NCBI RefSeq assembly: GCF_900240385.1
Contig: NZ_OEQH01000003.1
Span: 434,001 to 498,000 of the forward strand
From: Clostridium minihomine
Lineage (GTDB): Bacteria; Bacillota; Clostridia; Oscillospirales; Acutalibacteraceae
DNA: 64,000 bases
Direction: 5' to 3'
The notes below the pieces were generated by a model. That model made no database searches. It worked only from the letters and a program-made list of their open reading frames with translations, and was not told where the DNA came from. Position 1 is the first letter of the stretch. Each line of letters opens with the position of its first letter. This document shows positions 1-8,213 of the stretch, in pieces. A program made the translations under genes and the position numbers.

Positions 1-217
1 TCATCTCCACCGCACAGGCGAAAGGAAGCGCCGCTTGTATTTTTCCACCGCATAAGCGGCAAAATTCCAGCGTCAAAATGGGACGAATCCGCTTGCCGCC
101 GGACAACAGGCTGTATTCCATAGACAAAAACAATTCTTTCTGCAGATCATCGCCCCCGGGCAAAAACCGGGTTAGCGCCTCTTCCAGCATATCAATATAT
201 TGTTCCTGACGATTCAT
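1..217 (-). CDS. ispA: Polyprenyl (farnesyl) diphosphate synthase, N-terminal part
   Basis: The gene runs off the left edge; 72 N-terminal residues are visible. It begins [10 protein letters not shown] and carries GGKRIRP at residues 40-46, the conserved N-terminal motif of trans-prenyl diphosphate synthases, which condense isopentenyl diphosphate with allylic diphosphates to make farnesyl or geranylgeranyl diphosphate in the cytosol. The aspartate-rich motifs lie outside the window, so product chain length cannot be judged. It starts 2 bases after the xseB stop, the usual xseA-xseB-ispA order of Firmicutes. Family assignment is firm; the name ispA rests on context. Confidence 0.9.
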   Translation of the reverse strand, partial: MNRQEQYIDMLEEALTRFLPGGDDLQKELFLSMEYSLLSGGKRIRPILTLEFCRLCGGKIQAALPFACAVEM

Positions 218-219
218 GC

Positions 220-426
220 TCACTCTCCGTGCCTTTCTTCAAATTGCGAAATATCTTTTATTTTTTGTTCTGCCGTTTGCAGTTTTTCATAGCAAAATGC
301 AGAAAGCTTTGTTCCTGTTTCAAACAACTTCAAAGATTCATCCAAAGAAGCCTCTCCGCTTTCCAGCCGGGCAACAACCTGGGAAAGTTCCGTCATTGCT
401 GCTTCAAACGTCATATTCTTTTTCAT
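220..426 (-). CDS. xseB: Exodeoxyribonuclease VII small subunit
   Basis: A 68-residue protein of usual XseB size with the family pattern of a short helical hairpin ([17 protein letters not shown], then [13 protein letters not shown]). It joins XseA in exonuclease VII, which degrades single-stranded DNA from both ends. The ATG follows GGGAGG by about 9 bases and lies just after the xseA stop, so the two genes are co-transcribed and probably translationally coupled. The charged C-terminal tail is typical. Confidence 0.95.
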   Translation of the reverse strand: MKKNMTFEAAMTELSQVVARLESGEASLDESLKLFETGTKLSAFCYEKLQTAEQKIKDISQFEERHGE

Positions 427-429
427 AGA

Positions 430-1584
430 TTAGTCCTCCCCTGCTGTGCGGTTCGTTTCCACTTTCGTTACGGTGCAAGAAATGGTTCCATCCTGCAAAA
501 TCAAAGACAGCGAATCCCCTTGCGTTATCTTTTCTGTGGTTTTAACCGTTCTTCCCTGAGCATCCAGCGCCACGGTGTATCCCCTTGACAGCACTTTCAG
601 CGGACTGAGCGCCTGCAAGGCTGCGGATTTTTCAGCCAGCTGCATTTTGCCGGTTTCCAATTCTCTGCCCATTTTGCGCGTCAGCCGATCCACCATCTGA
701 TCCACACGCATCCGGTGCATCTCCAGCCCCAAGGACTGGCACATTCGTTGCCGCGCACCGGCAATGGATGCGGCCAGTTCGCGAACATCCGGTACTGCCA
801 GCTCTGCCGCTGCGGACGGTGTGGGAGCCCGCAAATCCGCCCCAAAATCGCAAATGGTAAAGTCTGTTTCATGCCCCACAGCAGAAATCACCGGAATTTG
901 GGAACTCGCCACGGCTCTTGCCACAATCTCTTCATTAAAGGCCCACAGATCCTCAATAGAACCGCCGCCGCGCCCCACAATCAAAACATCGGCGCAGTCA
1001 AGTCGGTTAAAACGTGCTACTGCTTCGGCAATTTGTTCCGCCGCCCCGGCTCCCTGCACCTGAACCGGACAAAGAACCACTTCTGCCAAAGGATACCTGC
1101 GCCCCAAAATCTGCTTAATATCCTGCACCGCCGCGCCGGTGGGCGATGTGACAACCCCCACCGCCTTAGGGAACTGCGGAAGCGGCTTTTTACGGGAAGC
1201 ATCAAATAATCCCTCGGCAGCCAGTTTGGTCTTCAGCTGCTCATAGGCCAGATTCAAAGCACCCAAACCATCCGGCTGCATATCGTCCACATAAAGTTGA
1301 TATTGCCCGCTTTGCTCGTAAATAGTCACTCGTCCCCGAACAATCACCTTCATTCCATCTTGTGGAACAAAGCGCAGCCGCCGTGCCTGAGGCGCGAACA
1401 TCACCGCGCGCACCACGCATTGGCTGTCTTTTAACGAAAAATACAGATGCCCGGATTTATAATGGTTGGTAAAATTAGAAATTTCCCCGGAAAGAAACAC
1501 CGAAGAAAGATTTTGATCCCCATCCATCAGGGCTTTTAAATACCGGTTCAGCTGAGATACCGTCAGAACTACGGGAGCACTCAT
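430..1584 (-). CDS. xseA: Exodeoxyribonuclease VII large subunit
   Basis: A 384-residue XseA. An N-terminal OB-fold (about 1-105) binds single-stranded DNA. The catalytic part has GVVTSPTGAAVQDI (143-156), GRGGGSIEDLWAFN (204-217) and SAVGHETDFTICDFGADLRAPTP (234-256, described by its ends SAVGHETDF and RAPTP). A helical C-terminal region binds XseB; the protein is slightly shorter than many homologues, probably there. The ATG has AAGGAGG 7 bases upstream and overlaps the stop of the preceding gene by 4 bases (ATGA). Role: single-strand exonuclease in repair and recombination. Confidence 0.97.
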   Translation of the reverse strand: MSAPVVLTVSQLNRYLKALMDGDQNLSSVFLSGEISNFTNHYKSGHLYFSLKDSQCVVRAVMFAPQARRLRFVPQDGMKVIVRGRVTIYEQSGQYQLYVDDMQPDGLGALNLAYEQLKTKLAAEGLFDASRKKPLPQFPKAVGVVTSPTGAAVQDIKQILGRRYPLAEVVLCPVQVQGAGAAEQIAEAVARFNRLDCADVLIVGRGGGSIEDLWAFNEEIVARAVASSQIPVISAVGHETDFTICDFGADLRAPTPSAAAELAVPDVRELAASIAGARQRMCQSLGLEMHRMRVDQMVDRLTRKMGRELETGKMQLAEKSAALQALSPLKVLSRGYTVALDAQGRTVKTTEKITQGDSLSLILQDGTISCTVTKVETNRTAGED

Positions 1585-2507
1585 CTGTTTCCCTCCTTAA
1601 TGGATGCCAAAATGGCGGCACCGGCCGCATTATCGGCAGAAAACTCTGGGGAAGCAAATGCCGCACCATACTTTTCCGTCAGTGCCTGACGAATGATGGA
1701 GTTGGACATCACCCCTCCCGCAAATAAAACCGGGAGCCCCTGATATTCCTGTTGCAGACATCCACACATTGCATCCAGTGCCATAAGCAGCGACATCAGA
1801 CAGAACCGGGCAATATCTTCTTTTGAATGCCCTTTTTCCAGCATAGATTTACACTGGTTTTCAATCCCTGAAAGAGAACAATCACAGCCGCGAAGCACCG
1901 GACGAATGCGAAACTGTGCGTTGCTTTTCAGCGCCAGCTGCTCTAACTGCGGACCTGCCGGAAAAGGCAGCCCTAACATGACGCCTACCCGGTCTACCGC
2001 TTGTCCCCCTTTTAAATCCAAAGAAGATGCCACCAAACGTGTCCGAATCAAATGCTCTTTATCGGGCTGCACCAAAACTGCCTCGGTGGTTCCCCCCGAT
2101 ACATGAAAGGCCAGAAAATCCTTTTGCAGAAATTCCAGCCGATCGGCGGAATACAAAGCCGCCGCAATATGATTTTCTTGATGGGAGCAAGGATGCAAGG
2201 GGATTCCAAATGCATTTGATAAAACCTTTGCCGTACCGAATCCCACCGTAAAACAAGGCATGTACGATCCTTCTACCGAACGAGGGCGCGTCGAAACCCC
2301 AATCGCTTTGAGCGGCCCGCCCAAAAGCGGCTCTAAAATTTCCGGAAGCTGCTGCACATGATGAAATACCGCATCGCTCTGGCGCAGCCCCAACTGACCT
2401 TCCTTCACCGGCAGCAGCCGCTTGGAATGGCGGACAGAGTGTTCTAGCGAATACAATGCAGCAGAAGTCGTATAATTGCTGGTGTCGATTCCCAAATAGT
2501 TACTCAT
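1581..2507 (-). CDS. Kae1/TsaD-like protein (second-type O-sialoglycoprotein endopeptidase homologue)
   Basis: 308 residues from the ATG at 2507 (MSNYLGIDTSNYTTS). The protein has the ASKHA fold of TsaD, the enzyme that attaches threonylcarbamoyl to A37 of ANN-decoding tRNAs. Matching motifs are the metal-site histidines in HQENH (H109, H113), the nucleotide loop SGGTT (137-141) and a late AGGVMSN. The sequence between these is diverged from housekeeping TsaD and the usual neighbours tsaB and tsaE are absent, so this is more likely a paralogue than TsaD itself. The start overlaps the nusB end by 8 bases and is preceded by GGAAG; the reading frame extends 8 codons further upstream inside nusB, which is not favoured. 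True substrate is unknown. Confidence 0.8.
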   Translation of the reverse strand: MSNYLGIDTSNYTTSAALYSLEHSVRHSKRLLPVKEGQLGLRQSDAVFHHVQQLPEILEPLLGGPLKAIGVSTRPRSVEGSYMPCFTVGFGTAKVLSNAFGIPLHPCSHQENHIAAALYSADRLEFLQKDFLAFHVSGGTTEAVLVQPDKEHLIRTRLVASSLDLKGGQAVDRVGVMLGLPFPAGPQLEQLALKSNAQFRIRPVLRGCDCSLSGIENQCKSMLEKGHSKEDIARFCLMSLLMALDAMCGCLQQEYQGLPVLFAGGVMSNSIIRQALTEKYGAAFASPEFSADNAAGAAILASIKEGNR

Positions 2508-2922
2508 GGGATTCTTCCAATTCTTTGGCAATCGAGCCTAAAACGCCGTTGATAAAAGGAGCATCCTCACTTCCACCATACTTCTTGGCTAAATCCACAG
2601 CTTCATTAATCGAAACGCTCACCGGGATGCTGTCTTCAAACAGGATTTCGTAAATTGCCAGGCGCAAAAGTGCAAAAGAAACCTTGGAAAGGCGCGTCAT
2701 AGACCATCCCCGGGTATTTTTGCTGATCTTATCGTCCAATACTGCATTGTTTTCTTCCACCCCGCTGGCCAGCTTGGCCGCGAATTCAGCAACCCGAACC
2801 TCAGCGGATTCTTCTGCCGCATCGATAATTTCCTCAATAGTGTTCTGATTGATTAGTTGCTGAAATATCAGAACAAAAGCCTGTTCTCTTTCCCCACGCC
2901 TTGTCATTTTGCCGTGACTCAT
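2500..2922 (-). CDS. nusB: Transcription antitermination factor NusB
   Basis: 140 residues from the ATG at 2922, chosen because GGAGG sits 8 bases upstream; a longer start at 2940 would have that site inside the gene. All-helical NusB fold, with the family signature near the C-terminus (SVSINEAVDLAKKYGG, then FINGVLGSI). NusB with NusE binds boxA of rRNA transcripts and blocks premature termination. It is the first gene of the nusB-kae1-like-xseA-xseB-ispA series; a promoter lies at 3134-3161 and a terminator-like hairpin in the leader at 2973-3004. Confidence 0.96.
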   Translation of the reverse strand: MSHGKMTRRGEREQAFVLIFQQLINQNTIEEIIDAAEESAEVRVAEFAAKLASGVEENNAVLDDKISKNTRGWSMTRLSKVSFALLRLAIYEILFEDSIPVSVSINEAVDLAKKYGGSEDAPFINGVLGSIAKELEESHE

Positions 2923-2972
2923 AGTTTGTCCTCCAAACATATTTCTTCTTCCTGCTGCGGTTATTCTATCCC

Positions 2973-3004
2973 AAAAAAATAGCCCTCCAACAGGATGTGG
3001 AGGG
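2973..3004 (-). terminator. Terminator-like hairpin in the nusB leader (possible attenuator)
   Basis: Read on the minus strand, CCCTCC and GGAGGG form a 6-bp stem with a 10-base loop, followed after three bases by seven T. It stands between the promoter at 3134-3161 and the nusB start at 2922, so it would act on the nusB transcript itself rather than on an upstream gene. Attenuation is an inference; no antiterminator structure was worked out. Confidence 0.55.
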
Positions 3005-3133
3005 TTTTATTCGATCCGCTTTTCATTCCCTTTTCAAGCTTCGAACTCACAATTCCGGCTTCAAGCCATCTTTGCAAAATCCAATGAAATCAAATCAACC
3101 CGCTTCATATCGCAAATGAGATATAATGTTGTA

Positions 3134-3161
3134 AGTATACCATATTTTTGGACACTTGCAA
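3134..3161 (-). promoter_or_regulatory. SigA-type promoter for the nusB operon
   Basis: On the minus strand TTGCAA (3156-3161) and TATACT (3134-3139) are 16 bases apart. The predicted transcript would have a leader of roughly 200 bases before nusB. The spoIIIA terminators just upstream (3223-3303) isolate this promoter from the sporulation operon. Confidence 0.6.
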
Positions 3162-3222
3162 ACAATTAATACATTGGATTACGCAAGAAATCACAAAGCG
3201 GATTCCATCGAATTGCAAAAGA

Positions 3223-3258
3223 TTTTAAAAAGTCGTCCAATTGGACGACTTTTTAAAA
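3223..3258. terminator. Perfect 36-base palindrome, bidirectional terminator
   Basis: Arms TTTTAAAAAGTCGTCC with a central AATT; the A and T runs at both ends give an intrinsic terminator in either direction. It lies behind spoIIIAH (minus strand) and is the second of two hairpins in tandem there. Confidence 0.75.
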
Positions 3259-3260
3259 GA

Positions 3261-3303
3261 ACAGCGGCGAATGTTATGTTTGACCCATAACATTCGCCGC
3301 TGT
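3261..3303. terminator. Long 18-bp stem-loop behind spoIIIAH
   Basis: Arms ACAGCGGCGAATGTTATG (3261-3278) and its exact complement (3286-3303) enclose a 7-base loop. Together with the palindrome at 3223-3258 it closes the spoIIIA operon. The rest of 2923-3350 holds only the nusB promoter and leader; no gene was seen. Confidence 0.75.
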
Positions 3304-3350
3304 TTGAATAATAAAAGTTTATGTTTTTAAAAAATCACTTTTGCCCTATG

Positions 3351-3941
3351 CTACTTTTTTTCAACAATGTTAATCTTATCATAGGCGATTCCGGCCTGAC
3401 CGCCGACAATATCTTTAATCGCAATCGCTTCGTTGGGCAGCAATCCTTCGGTACGCACTACCACACGGCATTCCTCATTCTGGATAAACACCATACAGTC
3501 TGCAAAGCCCTTGGCTTTAATCAAACTTTCGGCATTGCTTTCCTGAATGATATTTTGGGCAATGTCAGCAGCCTTTTCAATGGATTCCTTTTTGGCTGCA
3601 TCATTTGCAGAAGCATCCTGCAATACCTTTTGCAGCATTTCTACAGAAGCATCCCTTGATTTTTGGCGGGAAAGCTTTGCCTCAGTAAAGTACTCATCCA
3701 CTTTTGCTGCGGTTTCCACCGCTTGTGAGGAAGAGGACGCAGCGGACGAAGAAGCCGATGAGGATACCGCGCTGCTGCCTTTTCCGTTTACCAGCTGCGC
3801 AGCCCCTAGCTCACCGCCCGACGTCAATGTATCTGTGGCTATCAGGGGTTCTTCCCCCTGGAACACCCAATTTAAATAGACAGCGGCTCCCAGCGCGACC
3901 ACCAAAGACGCAAGCACCAGCTGACGTTTTCCAATACCCAT
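3351..3941 (-). CDS. spoIIIAH: Stage III sporulation protein AH
   Basis: 196 residues from the ATG at 3941 (MGIGKRQLVLASLV), which has AGGAGG about 8 bases upstream; the frame extends 15 codons further but without a site. One N-terminal membrane segment (about 7-25), a Ser/Ala-rich linker (about 60-80), then a YscJ/FliF-like domain. In Bacilli SpoIIIAH in the mother cell binds SpoIIQ of the forespore across the intermembrane space and forms a ring of the feeding-tube channel needed for late SigG activity. Last gene of the operon. The low-complexity Ser/Ala linker is typical of clostridial versions. Confidence 0.93.
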   Translation of the reverse strand: MGIGKRQLVLASLVVALGAAVYLNWVFQGEEPLIATDTLTSGGELGAAQLVNGKGSSAVSSSASSSAASSSSQAVETAAKVDEYFTEAKLSRQKSRDASVEMLQKVLQDASANDAAKKESIEKAADIAQNIIQESNAESLIKAKGFADCMVFIQNEECRVVVRTEGLLPNEAIAIKDIVGGQAGIAYDKINIVEKK

Positions 3942-3964
3942 AAGACAATTCCTCCTGTTTCTTC

Positions 3965-4561
3965 TTATTTTGCTTTTATCACGCACACCCGCGCAGAGGA
4001 AAGGTTTAGCGCGGTTGTGACCGCATCAATGATATCTTTCTGCACTGCCGGCTGATTTCCGCCCTCACATACAACGACTACCCCCTTCACGATCGGCTCG
4101 ACCTCTGTTACGGCCAGCGCCTGCTGCGAGCCGTCGGAACCCTTTACCAGAATATACTTGGTTTCGCGGCTGTCGTTCGCCTGATTTTTAATGGTTGCGT
4201 TTGCTGCCTGATCCTGTGTGCTTTGGGTCACCTGTTTTTCTTCTGTGGCGTAAACATACTGGGTGTTCCGTTCCAGCGTGACAAGTACCTTTACCGACCC
4301 CGCCCCGTTAATGGTGCCGATGAGCTCAGTCAGGCTTTGCTCCACCTGCTGCGTGTATTCCTGAGCAGAGGTTTTCTGGGGTTCTTCCACCACCGCATTT
4401 GTGGCCTTGGCATCTCGGTTCTGGAACAGTCCCGAAAGAAAAATAAGGGCAATTCCCAAAAATCCCAATACCAGAATAATTTTGCGGTAAGTATCATTTT
4501 CCGCCAGCTGCTGAAGCCAAGAAGCTCCGCCTTTCTTTTTTTCCGTTTCACGTGCCGACAT
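3965..4561 (-). CDS. spoIIIAG: Stage III sporulation protein AG
   Basis: 198 residues: a charged N-terminus, one membrane segment (about 29-46), and a periplasm-like ring-building domain with the late stretch VEPIVKGVVVVCEGG common to SpoIIIAG. SpoIIIAG forms a large ring in the mother-cell membrane of the spoIIIA-SpoIIQ channel. The ATG has GGAGGTGA upstream and overlaps spoIIIAF by 14 bases. No oddities seen. Confidence 0.94.
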   Translation of the reverse strand: MSARETEKKKGGASWLQQLAENDTYRKIILVLGFLGIALIFLSGLFQNRDAKATNAVVEEPQKTSAQEYTQQVEQSLTELIGTINGAGSVKVLVTLERNTQYVYATEEKQVTQSTQDQAANATIKNQANDSRETKYILVKGSDGSQQALAVTEVEPIVKGVVVVCEGGNQPAVQKDIIDAVTTALNLSSARVCVIKAK

Positions 4562-5030
4562 CGGCCGTCACCTCCGTTTTCAGTCCCAGTTCCCGCTCTA
4601 AAAGCTTTTGTGTTTCCTGCAGTTTCCCCAATTCCTTTTGGTCAAGGCTGACAAACACTTTAGTAATTGATATGCTGCCGTCTTCATTTGTATCCATATT
4701 TAGAGTAACATTTTTACATTGAATTCCATTTTGAGCCAGCTGGCTGATTACTACGGTGCGCACTGCATTTTCTGCTGCCCGGACTGTCTGCTGGTTCACC
4801 GTATCCTGATATTGAATGTTTGGCGTCAAATCATCGTGTGCAGCAAAGGCTTCCACTTCAAAATGATGAACCAAGCGGCCCACCGGAACCAAAATGCTGC
4901 AAATAATAAAAGCTCCAATGACCAAGCGGGTTACCTTTTCCATAGAACCCCCGGGGATCAGATACTGCAAAATGGACGCGGCCAAAGCAGCCATGACGAT
5001 AATCGAAGACCATTCTCTGACTCCATTCAT
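4548..5030 (-). CDS. spoIIIAF: Stage III sporulation protein AF
   Basis: 160 residues from the ATG at 5030 (MNGVREWSSIIVM), supported by AGGAGG 8 bases upstream and a 4-base ATGA overlap with spoIIIAE. Two hydrophobic segments near the N-terminus (about 9-27 and 34-50) are followed by a soluble domain, as in the family. It is part of the spoIIIA channel in the mother-cell membrane. A longer frame begins at 5093 inside spoIIIAE and was not accepted. Confidence 0.93.
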   Translation of the reverse strand: MNGVREWSSIIVMAALAASILQYLIPGGSMEKVTRLVIGAFIICSILVPVGRLVHHFEVEAFAAHDDLTPNIQYQDTVNQQTVRAAENAVRTVVISQLAQNGIQCKNVTLNMDTNEDGSISITKVFVSLDQKELGKLQETQKLLERELGLKTEVTADVGT

Positions 5031-6163
5031 ACAGTTCCCCCTCCTATCGCCATCATCAGTACAGTTGAAATCATCAGAATAACCAAACAGCACAAAATAA
5101 TGGAAAGCAGAATTTGAATCACCTTCATGGCCGAGCGAAGCAAAGAAGACATCTCTTTCAGTTCAAAAATATCCCCCACCGCAGAACAAATTGTTAAGGT
5201 AAAAAGCCAAATCAAACATTCCAAAATTGCGGGAAGAAAAATAGCCCCCGTAGCCAAAAGCCCAAAAGCCCCCACCCCGGATTTCAAAAGCTTGACACAG
5301 CTTTGAACACTGCCGATGGCATCCCCCAAAGCGCCGCCCACCACCGGCACAAATGCGCTGACGACAAATCGGATGGTTTTGGCTCCCGCACCGTCCGCAG
5401 CCGAAGACACAACGGTCTGCATGGTTAAAAGACCAGAAAATAAAGTCATACAGAAAGTAAGAATCCACTTCACGACCTTGCTGAACACATCGCAAAGCCC
5501 ATTTAAATTCATGGCAGGAGAAACAGCTGATACCACAGAAAACGCCAGAAAGATATTTAAAAGGGGAACCAGAACAGTGGAAGCAATCACAGTAATTACA
5601 TTCCCTGCACCCACCATCAGAAGATTATAAGAGCCTGCCGAAACAGGCTGCCCCCCCGCTATCATAATCCCGGTCAGAACAGGCAAGCTGGCCAGCAGAA
5701 ATCCGGCAGCCCCTTTGATCACAAATGCTACGTTTTCAATGCAGGTAACAATAGGTTGAATGACAACCGTGCAGATGCACAGTGTTCCCACCATACCGAT
5801 AACGCCGCCCAAGGGACGATCCCCAAACGTCAGCTTCATGCCATTCATTAAAGCACAAAGCAAAATGACTGCCAAAACAGACATCAAAGCCCGCAGCGGT
5901 GCGGCGCTTTGATTCATAGCCGCATCACTGATCTGTGAAAGAATGATTTCCGGCGTCAGGTTCAGAATGCTCTGCCAGTCCGGCGAAGGCACCCCCATGC
6001 CATCCAGCATCTCGCGCGTTTCTTCCGGCAGTTCTTCCGGCAGCTGCGCGGCGCCGCTGTCATCGTATTGCTGCTGGTAGTAATCCTCCGGAACAATGGA
6101 TTGAGCATGAACCGGAACCATAAAAGCCATAATAAAAAATAAAATGCAAATCAGTTTTTTCAC
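5027..6163 (-). CDS. spoIIIAE: Stage III sporulation protein AE
   Basis: 378 residues starting at a GTG (6163) with GGAGG about 8 bases before it. A signal-peptide-like N-terminus (KKLICILFFIMAFMVPVHAQ) is followed by about eight hydrophobic segments, the pattern of SpoIIIAE, the largest multi-pass membrane subunit of the spoIIIA channel. It lies 3 bases after the spoIIIAD stop. Assignment rests on family pattern and on the exact operon order. Confidence 0.95.
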   Translation of the reverse strand: MKKLICILFFIMAFMVPVHAQSIVPEDYYQQQYDDSGAAQLPEELPEETREMLDGMGVPSPDWQSILNLTPEIILSQISDAAMNQSAAPLRALMSVLAVILLCALMNGMKLTFGDRPLGGVIGMVGTLCICTVVIQPIVTCIENVAFVIKGAAGFLLASLPVLTGIMIAGGQPVSAGSYNLLMVGAGNVITVIASTVLVPLLNIFLAFSVVSAVSPAMNLNGLCDVFSKVVKWILTFCMTLFSGLLTMQTVVSSAADGAGAKTIRFVVSAFVPVVGGALGDAIGSVQSCVKLLKSGVGAFGLLATGAIFLPAILECLIWLFTLTICSAVGDIFELKEMSSLLRSAMKVIQILLSIILCCLVILMISTVLMMAIGGGTV

Positions 6164-6166
6164 ATT

Positions 6167-6556
6167 CTACCCTCCTATCAGCGCAAGCGCCGTAGAGGCA
6201 ATCTTTTCAAACAAAGGCAGTGCAAGAACCACAATAGCCAGCTTGCCTGCCAATTCTACTTTTGAAGCCAGAGCGCTTTCCCCTGCATCCCGACAGGAGT
6301 CCGCCGCAAACTGGGCCAAAAAACAAATTCCAAGGGTTTTAAAAAGAATTAACGCATATTCCCCCGGCAACTGGGTTGCTGCCAAAAGACTGTTGATCTG
6401 GCGGATTGCAGGAGCAATATTGGCAAGGATCTGCACCAGAATGATAACGCCCGCCGTAATGCTGATAACGATGGAATATTCCTGATTATATCGGCGCAGC
6501 ATTACGGCGATCACGGCGGAAACAAGGGCCAGTCCGGCAATTCCAATGATATTCAT
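6167..6556 (-). CDS. spoIIIAD: Stage III sporulation protein AD
   Basis: 129 residues with about four hydrophobic segments and the short loop RRYNQEYSIVIS (21-32) usual in SpoIIIAD. Small membrane subunit related to SpoIIIAC, in the mother-cell channel complex. Starts ATG, 5 bases after the spoIIIAC stop. Length matches the family. Confidence 0.94.
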   Translation of the reverse strand: MNIIGIAGLALVSAVIAVMLRRYNQEYSIVISITAGVIILVQILANIAPAIRQINSLLAATQLPGEYALILFKTLGICFLAQFAADSCRDAGESALASKVELAGKLAIVVLALPLFEKIASTALALIGG

Positions 6557-6561
6557 AACGG

Positions 6562-6756
6562 CTACAACCCGAAAATGGATTTAATCGTTTTGAACAGCAG
6601 ATCGATCTGCTCAATGACCATCATCAATACCACAATCAAACCCGCCAGAGTTGTCATCAGCGCCTGTTCCTCGCGCCCGGAGCGAATCAGCAACTGGTTT
6701 AATACTGCCACGATAATGCCGATTGCGGCAATTTTAAAAATTAAATCTACTTCCAT
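6562..6756 (-). CDS. spoIIIAC: Stage III sporulation protein AC
   Basis: 64 residues, two membrane segments, beginning MEVDLIFKIAAIGIIVAVLNQLL and containing the short polar loop SGREEQA between the helices. This is the usual size of SpoIIIAC, the smallest subunit of the channel. Starts 16 bases after the spoIIIAB stop with a GGAGG-like site. Confidence 0.94.
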   Translation of the reverse strand: MEVDLIFKIAAIGIIVAVLNQLLIRSGREEQALMTTLAGLIVVLMMVIEQIDLLFKTIKSIFGL

Positions 6757-6772
6757 TTTCGCTTCCTCCGTT

Positions 6773-7279
6773 TTAACTCAGCACGAGTGCCGCCGCGATT
6801 CCGCCGAACAGCCCCAACATACAATAAAGCCGTGCCTTTTTTTCTTTTTCTTCCCTTGCCTCAGTCAGGGCATTGCTGATAAAGCCAAGATAAAGCTGGC
6901 AATGGGCTAGCTGCCCCTCTAAATCGGTCATTCCGAAGCCCCGGCCAAAATCCCGTATGTAATCCAGATCCTGCGCCTTAAGGCCCGTCGCCGTCATTCC
7001 ATCTTGAATTCCGTGTTCCCATGCCTGTGGAAAAGTTTCTCCCTGACGGCAATACTGGCTGCATAAAGCCAGAAACTTTTGGTTCTTACCATGCTTTTCA
7101 ACAATCCGTTCCACGGGCATGGCGGAATAACGGATTTCTGCCCTGGCGGAGGAAAGAAAGGAAAAAAACGCTTCCAGTTCTTTGACCCGTCTGCCCAGTT
7201 TATGCGATTCCATATAACCCGCCAGAGTACAAGCTGCTGCCACTGCCAGAATCCCGATTAATTTGACCAAGAAGCTCAC
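6773..7279 (-). CDS. spoIIIAB: Stage III sporulation protein AB
   Basis: About 168 residues if the GTG at 7279 is used: this places a membrane segment at the N-terminus (SFLVKLIGILAVAAACTLAG), a cytosolic helical domain and a C-terminal membrane segment, as in SpoIIIAB. The fold resembles GspF/pilus assembly platform proteins. Start is uncertain: TTG at 7282 (AAAGGA upstream) or ATG at 7321 are also open. All of these overlap the spoIIIAA reading frame by 80 bases or more, because spoIIIAA has a long tail here. Confidence 0.85.
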   Translation of the reverse strand: MSFLVKLIGILAVAAACTLAGYMESHKLGRRVKELEAFFSFLSSARAEIRYSAMPVERIVEKHGKNQKFLALCSQYCRQGETFPQAWEHGIQDGMTATGLKAQDLDYIRDFGRGFGMTDLEGQLAHCQLYLGFISNALTEAREEKEKKARLYCMLGLFGGIAAALVLS

Positions 7280-8213
7280 CAACCTTATAAATTCCTTTGA
7301 TTTTACCCGGCTGTGCCGCACTGTCCAAAAGGACTACCGTGCGGAACGCTCCGGTTTCCAAAAGCCGGCGGACTTGCCTGCGGCGCAAAAGGTCCCCGGC
7401 CGAAGAAGCATGCACACTGACGATAATAGAAACACCCGCATTTACCACTTCTTCCACTGCAGCCGTTTCTTTTTCTCCCCCAAGCTCGTCACACAAGATA
7501 ATTTCTGGCGAAAGGGAACGGATTGCCTGTAGAATTCCCTGGCTTTTGGGGTAACCGTCCAGAACATCACAGCAGCATCCCAAATCATTTTGGGCATCGC
7601 CCTGATAGGTGCCTGCCAGTTCGCCCCGTTCGTCTATCACCACAATTTTCCGGGGCGGAACTTCATCCCCGCAAGAAAGCTGACGAGCAATATCTCGTAA
7701 AATCGTTGTTTTGCCGGTGGAGGGGGCTCCCGCCAAAAGAATCCCCCGCAAAATTTCGTCCCCCACTTTAGTCAGAATATCATCCGCTGCCCCCTCCACC
7801 TGTCTGGCAACCCGAATATTAAAGGAAGAAATGTCACGAAGCCCGGTGATTTCCCCCTGCTCCAGAACGGCTGTGCCGCAAATGCCCACCCGGTGCCCGC
7901 CCCGGATGGTAATAAAACCGTTTTTGATTTCATTTTGATGGGTATAAACAGAATGGCTGCATAGATTTTGAAATGTTTCATCCATATCTTCACGAAAAAC
8001 GGTGATTCCCTCCTGAGGAATCCGACTGATTCCGTTCCCGGTTACAAAAAAGCTTTGCACCCCGTTAAAAATAGAAATCGGACGGTTCACCCGAAGCCGT
8101 ATCTCCTGCGCGGATTCTTTGATATGCTCCGGCAGATCTTCTAAAACGGGCTTGAGCCGCCTGCTGACCGGCTGAAGCGCTGTATGAAAAGCACTGGTGG
8201 AATTCTGTTTCAT
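7200..8213 (-). CDS. spoIIIAA: Stage III sporulation protein AA, AAA-type ATPase
   Basis: 337 residues. Walker A GAPSTGKTT at 162-170, Walker B-like IILCDELGG near 235, and the N-terminal region EIRLRVNRPI typical of SpoIIIAA, the cytosolic ATPase of the spoIIIA channel, related to secretion ATPases. The ATG is preceded by GGGGGGAC. The last 25 or so residues (after GIYKVGE) are Ser/Gly-rich and overlap spoIIIAB, making it about 30 residues longer than the B. subtilis protein. First gene of spoIIIAA-AH; I could not find a convincing sigma-E promoter between 8214 and 8326. Confidence 0.95.
   Translation of the reverse strand: MKQNSTSAFHTALQPVSRRLKPVLEDLPEHIKESAQEIRLRVNRPISIFNGVQSFFVTGNGISRIPQEGITVFREDMDETFQNLCSHSVYTHQNEIKNGFITIRGGHRVGICGTAVLEQGEITGLRDISSFNIRVARQVEGAADDILTKVGDEILRGILLAGAPSTGKTTILRDIARQLSCGDEVPPRKIVVIDERGELAGTYQGDAQNDLGCCCDVLDGYPKSQGILQAIRSLSPEIILCDELGGEKETAAVEEVVNAGVSIIVSVHASSAGDLLRRRQVRRLLETGAFRTVVLLDSAAQPGKIKGIYKVGELLGQINRDSGSGSSLYSGGLYGIA

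Noticed and set aside
3045-3110. Possible leader peptide MKRVDLISLDFAKMA before nusB
   Set aside because: No ribosome site, no codon bias and no regulatory codon run; probably chance.
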